Source: Bacteroidia bacterium
GTDB taxonomy: Bacteria; Bacteroidota; Bacteroidia; Bacteroidales; Dysgonomonadaceae
Length of the DNA: 6,264 bases
Direction: 5' to 3'
Assembly (NCBI GenBank): GCA_030539475.1
Contig: JAUNRY010000131.1
Span: 1-6,264 of the forward strand
Part shown: positions 1 through 5,469 of the stretch, piece after piece
Numbering within the stretch: the first letter of the stretch is position 1
Layout: the number at the start of each line of letters is the position of its first letter
Notes under the pieces: model-generated
Database searches by the model: none
Seen by the model: only the letters and a program-made list of their open reading frames with translations
What the model was told of the DNA's origin: nothing
Made by a program: the position numbers and the translations under genes

Positions 1-1163
1 GCTATCAGCCTTTCTTCGCAATGCGTAATTTTTTCCAGTCTATCCCGGTGAACAACATACGTGTTCTCTATTCCCACAGCGCCAATATCCGGCAGTACAA
101 ATTTAGGTTCAACGGCAATAGCCATGCCGGCTCGAAGAATTTCGCCGGAGCGGGGCGCAAGTACCGGAGGTTCGTTTATTTCCAATCCCACGCCGTGGCC
201 TACAAACTTGGCCTGTTGTTGCGTTCCCATAAAATAATCTTCGAGGTTGTTCTTTCTTGCCATTTCTTCCGCCAGAAAATAGAGATCGGCGCAAGGTGTT
301 CCGGCTTTGGTGGTTGCGGCAATGGTGTTGCAGATATCGATGGAAACCTGATGCGCCTTATAAGCTGTTTCGGGAACGGTTCCGATGGCAAAGGTGCGTG
401 AAATATCGCTCATCCACGGACGGTAATTACCCGCCATATCTATCATGAGCGTAGTTCCCGGAGCGAGTTGTGTGCCGTTGGCGCCAATGGGCAGCAACGG
501 CGATATTCCTTGCCCGCCCAACGCGAAATCGAACGGGGAGGCCGTTTGCGCGTTGTTTCCGGCAAGAATGCTGCCCATGAAAATGTCCATGTTTTCGCCG
601 AAAGCACGAAACGTACCTTCCGACCCGGCCAGGCGCATTTCGCGTTCCAGTTCAACCTGAAACTCTATATCCGTCATACCTTTGCGGTAAATTTCGGGAA
701 TTTTCGCGTAAACCCGCGCGTGAATTTGAGCGCATTCGCGCATCTGATTGAGTTCGTAGTCCGATTTCACGCTGCGGATGCGGCGCATTTCACCCGAAAT
801 ATTCAATAGGCCGGGCATTTCTAATGCGGCTTGCAACCTTGTTACGGTTGAAAACGGCAACACATCGTTCTCCAGCATCAGTTTTTTGGGCAAAGGAATA
901 TTTAGGTTTCGGAGAAAATCGGGAATTTGCTCCGGTTTGCGGATATACACAACGTTGTTGCCTTGGATGCCGTGGGGGCGCTTCACGAATAAAATAGGAT
1001 CGCCTTCGGGGCGGATAAAAATGTATCCGTCAAAAATAAAACCGAGTAAATAAAATTGATTTACCGATGTGGAAATCAGGCAGGCATCAGCCTTTGCTTC
1101 AGCAATAATGGATTGAAGGTTGGCGAGCCTTTGGCTTATTTCTTTCTTAATGAGGGTATTCAT
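1..1163 (-). CDS. M24 family metallopeptidase (Xaa-Pro dipeptidase/aminopeptidase-like), C-terminus cut by window edge
   Basis: Probably a cytoplasmic dimetal peptidase that cleaves Xaa-Pro bonds in short peptides. The frame opens at ATG 1163 (MNTLIKKEISQRL) and stays open for 387 codons to the window edge. Residues about 1-125 form a creatinase-type N-terminal domain, and about 130-387 the pita-bread catalytic domain. All five metal ligands are visible: Asp242 (MIDMAG), Asp253 (MSDISRTF), His323 (VGHGVGLEINEPP), Glu352 (AVEPKF) and Glu366 (GIENTYVV). The gaps of 11, 70, 29 and 14 residues resemble archaeal prolidase more than E. coli PepQ, whose last two ligands lie further apart. The last Glu is normally followed by some 20-30 residues, so only a few are missing. 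No signal peptide is seen. It is divergent from the response regulator and probably unrelated to it. The exact specificity (dipeptidase or aminopeptidase P) cannot be told. Confidence 0.93.
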   Translation of the reverse strand, partial: MNTLIKKEISQRLANLQSIIAEAKADACLISTSVNQFYLLGFIFDGYIFIRPEGDPILFVKRPHGIQGNNVVYIRKPEQIPDFLRNLNIPLPKKLMLENDVLPFSTVTRLQAALEMPGLLNISGEMRRIRSVKSDYELNQMRECAQIHARVYAKIPEIYRKGMTDIEFQVELEREMRLAGSEGTFRAFGENMDIFMGSILAGNNAQTASPFDFALGGQGISPLLPIGANGTQLAPGTTLMIDMAGNYRPWMSDISRTFAIGTVPETAYKAHQVSIDICNTIAATTKAGTPCADLYFLAEEMARKNNLEDYFMGTQQQAKFVGHGVGLEINEPPVLAPRSGEILRAGMAIAVEPKFVLPDIGAVGIENTYVVHRDRLEKITHCEERLI

Positions 1164-1185
1164 AAAATAAAACGTTTTTGGCTTT

Positions 1186-1193
1186 CAAATATA
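1186..1193 (-). promoter_or_regulatory. Candidate Bacteroidetes -7 box for the M24 peptidase
   Basis: Read on the minus strand this is TATATTTG, a perfect match to the Bacteroidetes housekeeping -7 element TAnnTTTG. It lies 22 bases upstream of ATG 1163, giving a leader of roughly 15 bases. No clear TTTG -33 element sits 19-21 bases upstream; the nearest is a TTTT at about 17. The same octamer precedes the histidine kinase gene. Confidence 0.5.
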
Positions 1194-1276
1194 ATAAATT
1201 ACCGCGTGGTAAAATGTGTAAAAAAACTTAATCTTATTCTTGCAAATGTAAGGTTTCATAAAGACTTGCGAAAGCA

Positions 1277-1310
1277 ATTGCCAAATGAAAAATAAAACTC
1301 CTATCTTTAC
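1277..1310 (+). promoter_or_regulatory. Candidate housekeeping promoter of the response regulator gene
   Basis: ATTG at 1277-1280 resembles the Bacteroidetes -33 element TTTG. After a 21-base spacer comes TATCTTTA at 1302-1309, which matches the -7 element TAnnTTTG at all but the last base. Transcription would begin near 1314, about 15 bases before the GTG at 1330. The in-frame ATG at 1285 falls inside this promoter, which is one of the reasons for preferring the GTG start. Confidence 0.45.
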
Positions 1311-1329
1311 AGCATCAATTATTACTCAA

Positions 1330-2679
1330 GTGAACGGAAGAATATTAATAGTTGAAGACGATACTTCTTTCGGAACCATGCTTCAGAAGTGGTTCGAGAA
1401 AAACGGGTTTTCGGCAAAATGGTGTTTGGGAATGGTTTCTGCGCAAGAAGCTCTTTCCCAATCTGCTTTTGATGTAGTATTATCGGATTTGCGTTTACCC
1501 GATGGCGACGGCATTATGCTGCTCACTTGGATGAACCAAAAGCAACTGCCTGCTCCTGTTGTGATTATGACCGGATACGGAGAAATACAAACCGCTGTCT
1601 CGGCCATTAAACTGGGCGCGTTCGATTTTCTGGAGAAACCCATAAACCCTTCCATCCTCGCGCAAAAAATAGAGGCTGCGCTTACCGAAAAGCAACAAGA
1701 AAAAGCGCCTCAAAAAAAAGCGGACAAACCGGGTAAGCAAGAAGAAAAGAAAAACAACACGGTGGAGGGGCGCAGCCCGCTATCTTCCCGCATGTATTCT
1801 TTCATTAACACCGTTGCCCCCACGCAGATGGCCGTGATGATTATCGGCGAAAGCGGTACGGGCAAAGAGCATGCCGCGCGGCTGATTCACGAACGCAGCG
1901 CGCGTTCCAACGCTCCTTTTATTGCGGTAGATTGCGGAAGTTTGTCCATGGAATTGGCTCCGAGCGAACTTTTCGGACATAAAAAAGGTTCGTTCACCTC
2001 GGCCATTGAAGATAAAACAGGATTTTTTGCAGAGGCAAACGGCGGAACGTTGTTTCTCGATGAAGTGGGAAACTTGCCCTCCGGTGTTCAGATGCAGTTG
2101 CTTCGCGCTTTGCAGGAAAAGAAAATAAGGCCTGTGGGTACGGCTACCGATTTGGAGGTGGATGTGCGGATTGTTACCGCTACCAACGAGAATCTTGAAC
2201 AGGCCATTGCCGCGGGCAGTTTCAGGGAAGACCTTTACCACCGCCTCAATGAATTTATGATTGAAGTTCCGCCGTTGCGAAATTGCAAGGATGATATTCC
2301 ACTGTATGCCGAGCATTTTGTTGCGGAAGCGAATGCCGAGCTCGACAAGAGAATCAAATTTATATCGGCAAAGGTTTTTTCGCGGCTGGAAACCTATTCC
2401 TGGCCCGGCAACTTGCGAGAACTGCGGAATGTAATACGCCGTGCAGTTTTGTTTTCTACCGGCGATACAATTACGTTGGAATGCCTGCCTTTTTTATCGG
2501 AAAAGAGTGTGGAGGTGAATAAAGAAGCGGACGTGTCGCTGAATGTTTCGCCCGAAGAGGAAAAAGAAAAGATAATAATGGCGCTGGAAAAAACCAAAGG
2601 CAATAAATCAAAGGCTGCCATTTTGTTGCGGATAGACAGAAAAACACTGTATAACAAAATCCGCAGGTACGATTTGTAA
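1330..2679 (+). CDS. NtrC-family sigma-54-dependent response regulator
   Basis: Cytoplasmic transcription activator of 449 aa from GTG 1330. The receiver (about 3-118) has Glu9-Asp10-Asp11, phospho-acceptor Asp53 (LSDLRLPDGDG), Thr81 and Lys103. A Lys/Glu/Gln-rich linker (about 119-150) leads to the AAA+ domain: Walker A GESGTGKE 173-180, sigma-54 contact loop GSFTSA 220-225, Walker B TLFLDE ending Asp244-Glu245, arginine finger FREDLYHRL 298-306 and WPGNLREL 358-365. A Fis-type HTH (about 415-449) ends RKTLYNKIRRYDL. The first-choice start puts the acidic pocket and Asp53 within one residue of their positions in E. coli NtrC. ATG 1285 would add 15 unconserved residues and lies inside a promoter-like sequence. 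The loop departs from GAFTGA at two positions but keeps Phe-Thr. Its likely kinase is the convergent hybrid kinase. The family call is secure; the start is less so. Confidence 0.95.
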   Translation: MNGRILIVEDDTSFGTMLQKWFEKNGFSAKWCLGMVSAQEALSQSAFDVVLSDLRLPDGDGIMLLTWMNQKQLPAPVVIMTGYGEIQTAVSAIKLGAFDFLEKPINPSILAQKIEAALTEKQQEKAPQKKADKPGKQEEKKNNTVEGRSPLSSRMYSFINTVAPTQMAVMIIGESGTGKEHAARLIHERSARSNAPFIAVDCGSLSMELAPSELFGHKKGSFTSAIEDKTGFFAEANGGTLFLDEVGNLPSGVQMQLLRALQEKKIRPVGTATDLEVDVRIVTATNENLEQAIAAGSFREDLYHRLNEFMIEVPPLRNCKDDIPLYAEHFVAEANAELDKRIKFISAKVFSRLETYSWPGNLRELRNVIRRAVLFSTGDTITLECLPFLSEKSVEVNKEADVSLNVSPEEEKEKIIMALEKTKGNKSKAAILLRIDRKTLYNKIRRYDL

Positions 2680-2690
2680 CGCTGGGCGTT
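2678..2690. terminator. Small hairpin in the convergent gap (weak terminator candidate)
   Basis: AACGC, loop TGG, GCGTT form a perfect 5-bp hairpin that starts on the last bases of the regulator stop codon, in the 28-base gap between two convergent genes. There is no adjacent U-tract on either strand; the nearest T-run, TTTTTT at 2716-2721, is about 25 bases away inside the kinase gene. It may slow polymerase, but intrinsic termination is doubtful and each transcript probably runs into the other gene. Confidence 0.25.
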
Positions 2691-2707
2691 GCGCTGCGGG
2701 CGGGAAG

Positions 2708-5128
2708 CTAAATACTTTTTTCAATACCATCGGCCAGTTCATTTATTTGTTGAATATTCACCCATAAATCTTCTTTCCAGGCAGGATAAGCGGTTTCGTC
2801 CTGTCCGCGGAGCGAATCCATTTTGTGTAAAACTCCGCACAGGTTATCGGCTCCGATTTGACTTAGAAAAGGATGAATGCGGTGGCAGATTCGCTGCGCT
2901 TCGACAAAATTGTTGTTATTGACAGCTTCCCTTAGCGCGGCGGTATCTTTTCGCGACGCGTGAATAAATCCGGTTAAAATATCGTTGATGGTTTCCGTAT
3001 CGTCTCCGAACATTTCGATGAGTGCCGGGAATTTATCACCATACGATGACGGCTCTTTGGCCTTAAAACCATTTTCGCCGGAGAGAATTTCAATGAATTT
3101 GCTCATTTGTATGGGCTTCTTTATGAATCCGCTGAATCCTTCCGATATGGCTTTTTCCGTTGTGTAATCGTCGTTGGCGGTCATGAGCCAAACGGGAATA
3201 TGGGCGTTGTTGTTCCTTATTTCTTTCAGAATGTCGCTGCCTGTTATATGCAGCATTTGCATGTCTGTGAAAACAATATCAAACAGCGATAAGTGCTGTA
3301 TGAAACCGTTTACATCGCGGCTATGGTTGCAGACTTTTACCTTGTAGCCGTTTTGAAGGAGAAATTCTTTAATCATGTTCCCCAAGCTGATATCGTCTTC
3401 AAAAACAAGTACTTTGTCGTAGGTGTTGTTTCGATTTCGGGCGTGGATTGCTCCCTTGTCCGGCGCTTCTTCCGTGGGGTGGAGGGGGAGCGTTATAACA
3501 ACGGTGGTGCCTTTGTTTTTCTCCGATTGAATTTCTATTTCGCCTTTCAACGCGTGGATAAGGCCTTTTGTTACGTACATCCCAAATCCGTTTCCTGCTG
3601 CTTTCAGCGGATTTTTTATGCGGGAGAAAGGTTTGTAGATTTCCCGTATATCGCTTTCGGCCATTCCTATACCCGTATCTTTGATGGTGAAAACGAGGTT
3701 CCCGGCGTAGCGTAGCGTCATGTCGATTCTTCCCCGGATTGTATATTTCACCGCGTTGGACACAATGTTTATCAGTATTTGTTTGAGAGCGGTGTAGTCT
3801 GTCTCGATGAAAAAGGGAGAGCTTGCCAGGTTCTCAAACGCTATATCGAGTTTCTTTTCTTCGGTAAGCGGTTCGAACATGCGGATAATTTCTTCCATTA
3901 GTTCCACCACGTTAAACCGGCCGGTGTGTAATTCTCCCGTGTTGCGTTCTAAACGCGAAAATTCGAGCAAGTTGGTGAGCATGCTCAAAATGTGGGTTCC
4001 CGAATTGTGTGCCGACCGCAGTTGCCTTTTTTTGTCCTCGGAAATATTTTCCGATTCCCACATTTCCATGTATCCCATCATGGAACTGAGCGGTGTTTTT
4101 ATATCGTGCGAAACGGAGAGGAGCAGCTTGTGGCGGCTATCCATCAGCGATTCCGTTAACTGTTTTTCTTTGGCCAGATCGGAACGTGCTTTTTGCCCTT
4201 GTTTCAGATCGCCATCAATAAATAGAATGATAACGAGAATTACCACCAACGAAAGAGCGCCCACCAGCACTGCAAACGTGAAAATCCTGCGCGTGAGCAA
4301 CTCGCTGTTTCGGATGCCACGGCCGGTGAGGCGGGTGGTTTCGTTGTAAAATTTAGTGAGTAGTTGCGATATTTGCAGCGAAATGCTTTGTTCGGCCAGA
4401 ATGAGCCCGCGTACTTGTTTTTCGATACCCGATATTTGCGATGAATATGTTTTGGAAGCCGCTTGGGTTATATTTTTCAAATCGGCATACATGCCGGTAT
4501 CTATTCTCGATGTCAGCCGTGTTTCCTGCTGCACTTGCGCTACACTTATGATGGTATCGGGGGCGCGGCTTGGGTTGACTAAATTCCTCAATCGCGCCCA
4601 AAGCCCTTTTTTGTCTTTTACCACTACGGTTGTGTCTTTGTTGGTGGTTACCACCACAGAGTCCTGAATAAACTCAGGATACGTTTCTATCTTTTTGTCG
4701 AGCTCCCTTAACGGGCTTTGCGAGCGGAACTGCACGATAAGCTGATTGACTATTTTGTTTTTTTCCTGCAACAAAGAGTCCACGCTTTCCAGGTATATAT
4801 CTTGACTGCTTTGCGAAGCCAATTGTTTTATTTCGGTTATTTGGCGGGAAATATCGGAAGAAATGGAATCGTATTTTTGTTGAAGTGTTTTTTGGGGAGT
4901 TACCAAATAAGCGTTTAGCGCGTCCTGCGCCTCCTGAACGGAAATGATTAACCGGTTGCTTTGGGATAACACCGCGTGAGACGCCGAAATTTCTTCTTTC
5001 TGGGTATCGATGTTCTTTTTCAGGTTGTGCGAATAAATAAATATCCCCACCACATACAAAATTATAATAAGAAATAGCAGGCCTATTTTTACTCCTATCT
5101 TGCGCTCAAAAGAATTGCTTTGTTCCAT
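2708..5128 (-). CDS. Hybrid sensor histidine kinase with receiver and C-terminal HPt domain
   Basis: Inner-membrane phosphorelay kinase of 806 aa from ATG 5128 (MEQSNSFERK). Order: TM1 (about 14-33); a periplasmic domain of about 248 residues, mostly helical and Gln/Ser-rich, with a Thr/Val-rich insert (SVVVTTNKDTTVVVKDKKG); TM2 (about 282-304); HisKA with His341 (SVSHDIKTPLSSMMGY); HATPase with N-box Asn458 (NIVSNAVKYT), G1 DTGIGM from Asp484 and G2 GNGFGM; a receiver with FEDD and Asp622 (VFTDMQM); and a C-terminal HPt with His749 (ICHRIHPFLSQIGA). Expected relay: His341, Asp622, His749, then an external receiver, presumably the convergent regulator. The layout recalls RteA-type kinases of Bacteroides, which also work with an NtrC-type partner, but orthology is not claimed. 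A longer frame from 5164 adds 12 residues that overlap the promoter box, so 5128 is preferred. The signal sensed is unknown. Confidence 0.95.
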   Translation of the reverse strand: MEQSNSFERKIGVKIGLLFLIIILYVVGIFIYSHNLKKNIDTQKEEISASHAVLSQSNRLIISVQEAQDALNAYLVTPQKTLQQKYDSISSDISRQITEIKQLASQSSQDIYLESVDSLLQEKNKIVNQLIVQFRSQSPLRELDKKIETYPEFIQDSVVVTTNKDTTVVVKDKKGLWARLRNLVNPSRAPDTIISVAQVQQETRLTSRIDTGMYADLKNITQAASKTYSSQISGIEKQVRGLILAEQSISLQISQLLTKFYNETTRLTGRGIRNSELLTRRIFTFAVLVGALSLVVILVIILFIDGDLKQGQKARSDLAKEKQLTESLMDSRHKLLLSVSHDIKTPLSSMMGYMEMWESENISEDKKRQLRSAHNSGTHILSMLTNLLEFSRLERNTGELHTGRFNVVELMEEIIRMFEPLTEEKKLDIAFENLASSPFFIETDYTALKQILINIVSNAVKYTIRGRIDMTLRYAGNLVFTIKDTGIGMAESDIREIYKPFSRIKNPLKAAGNGFGMYVTKGLIHALKGEIEIQSEKNKGTTVVITLPLHPTEEAPDKGAIHARNRNNTYDKVLVFEDDISLGNMIKEFLLQNGYKVKVCNHSRDVNGFIQHLSLFDIVFTDMQMLHITGSDILKEIRNNNAHIPVWLMTANDDYTTEKAISEGFSGFIKKPIQMSKFIEILSGENGFKAKEPSSYGDKFPALIEMFGDDTETINDILTGFIHASRKDTAALREAVNNNNFVEAQRICHRIHPFLSQIGADNLCGVLHKMDSLRGQDETAYPAWKEDLWVNIQQINELADGIEKSI

Positions 5129-5151
5129 CGGGTTTGTATGTTTTCTCCGCT

Positions 5152-5159
5152 CAAATATA
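5152..5159 (-). promoter_or_regulatory. Candidate Bacteroidetes -7 box for the histidine kinase gene
   Basis: On the minus strand this reads TATATTTG, a perfect TAnnTTTG, 23 bases upstream of ATG 5128. Transcription would start near 5145 with a leader of some 17 bases. The upstream in-frame ATG at 5164 would lie outside this transcript, supporting the shorter 806-residue protein. No convincing TTTG -33 element is visible at 19-21 bases upstream. Confidence 0.5.
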
Positions 5160-5250
5160 CACAATATTTCTTCTTTGGATATGAAATAGCTTAAAACTTT
5201 GTAGCGTATTCCGTGGAATCTCCTGTTGAAGATTGGGGAATTTCATCAAA

Positions 5251-5280
5251 AGAATGTAGAATGTTTCTACACTTCTACAC
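5251..5280. repeat. Bulged inverted repeat overlapping a perfect tandem 8-mer (candidate regulator binding site)
   Basis: TGTAGAA (5255-5261), spacer TGT, TTCTACA (5265-5271) is a perfect 7-bp dyad. With one extra C the symmetry extends to AGAATGTAGAA against TTCTACA(C)TTCT, 11 paired positions. The right arm is itself part of an exact tandem duplication, TTCTACAC twice at 5265-5280. Seen from the candidate sigma-54 start near 5425 the site lies about 145-175 bases upstream, the usual range for NtrC-type enhancers. It is also about 100 bases upstream of the kinase -7 box. Binding by the neighbouring regulator is inference. Confidence 0.5.
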
Positions 5281-5355
5281 CGGTTCCACAGTTCCCGGAT
5301 TTTGATATCGGAACGTTTGTTCTTGATTATTCGTCTGTGTTTAAGTGTGTTATTT

Positions 5356-5380
5356 ATTTGTTTTGCTTGAAGCAACAAAT
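5356..5380. repeat. Promoter-proximal dyad upstream of the sigma-54-like box
   Basis: TTGCTT, centre G, AAGCAA (5363-5375) is a perfect 13-base dyad. Flanking ATTTG (5356-5360) and CAAAT (5376-5380) extend it with a two-base TT bulge. It ends 20 bases before the GG of the -24 element. It could be an operator or a second activator site; it shares no obvious core with the dyad at 5251-5280. Confidence 0.4.
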
Positions 5381-5396
5381 TGTAGTACGGAATTTG

Positions 5397-5414
5397 ATTG
5401 GTAATAAGTGTGCG
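5397..5414 (+). promoter_or_regulatory. Candidate sigma-54 (-24/-12) promoter of the secreted repeat protein
   Basis: ATTGG at 5397-5401, ten bases, then GC at 5412-5413 gives the invariant GG-N10-GC of sigma-54 promoters. The preceding TT of TTGG and the T of TGC also fit, but the CAC after GG and the T after GC do not. Expected start is near 5425, leaving a 45-base leader to ATG 5470. No good housekeeping TAnnTTTG box lies close to this start; the best is TTTATTTG at 5353-5360 with one mismatch. The gene for a sigma-54-type activator lies about 2.8 kb away, beyond the kinase. Confidence 0.4.
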
Positions 5415-5425
5415 TTTAATTAAAC
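5414..5425. repeat. Perfect 12-bp palindrome at the expected transcription start
   Basis: GTTTAATTAAAC is a perfect palindrome that begins right after the GC of the -12 element and ends at the predicted start point. Eight of its twelve central bases are A/T only, so it could ease strand opening or serve as an operator. It may equally be chance in an A/T-rich leader. Confidence 0.35.
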
Positions 5426-5469
5426 AAGAAAAAATTATTTTATTAAGAATCACTTAAAAAATTATCATT

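Larger units (their letters stand above)
5165..5469. other. Divergent regulatory spacer between kinase and secreted repeat protein
   Basis: About 300 bases without a credible gene. Reading 3' to 5' along the kinase side, then toward the small gene, it holds: a perfect palindrome ATTCC-GT-GGAAT at 5208-5219; a bulged dyad with a tandem 8-mer at 5251-5280; GTTCC half-sites at 5283-5287 and 5291-5295 with inverted GGAAC at 5310-5314; a bulged dyad at 5356-5380; a sigma-54-like GG-N10-GC at 5400-5413; and a palindrome at 5414-5425. The last 45 bases before the start codon are A/T-rich, as is common for Bacteroidetes leaders. The density of dyads is higher than in the other spacer of the window (1164-1329). 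Confidence 0.6.

Noticed and set aside
21..1053. Several plus-strand frames in the first kilobase
   Set aside because: The minus-strand frame encodes a full M24 catalytic domain with all five metal ligands, so the plus-strand frames are shadows.
1235..1242. TATTCTTG as an alternative -7 box for the regulator
   Set aside because: One mismatch and no good -33 partner; the promoter at 1277-1310 has better spacing and agrees with the family N-terminus.
1780..2316. 178-residue open frame on the minus strand inside the regulator gene
   Set aside because: It is antisense to the conserved AAA+ domain, its translation shows no recognisable domain, and it has no promoter-like box. It is a codon-usage shadow.
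3807..4349. 180-residue open frame on the plus strand inside the kinase gene
   Set aside because: Antisense to the HisKA and HATPase regions; Ser/Arg-rich low-information translation without a recognisable domain or signal.
1330..5128. Calling the pair rteB and rteA
   Set aside because: Only the domain layout is similar; there are no conjugative transposon genes in view, the gene order is convergent, and the kinase receiver sequence does not clearly match.
5251..5280. Reading the TTCTACAC duplication as the start of a CRISPR or mobile-element end
   Set aside because: Only two 8-base units are present, with no spacers, no transposase and no flanking target duplication.
5151..5453. 100-residue minus-strand frame across the divergent spacer
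   Set aside because: It overlaps the kinase promoter, the dyads and the candidate sigma-54 promoter, and its Ile/Asn/Lys-rich translation looks like A/T-rich noncoding DNA.
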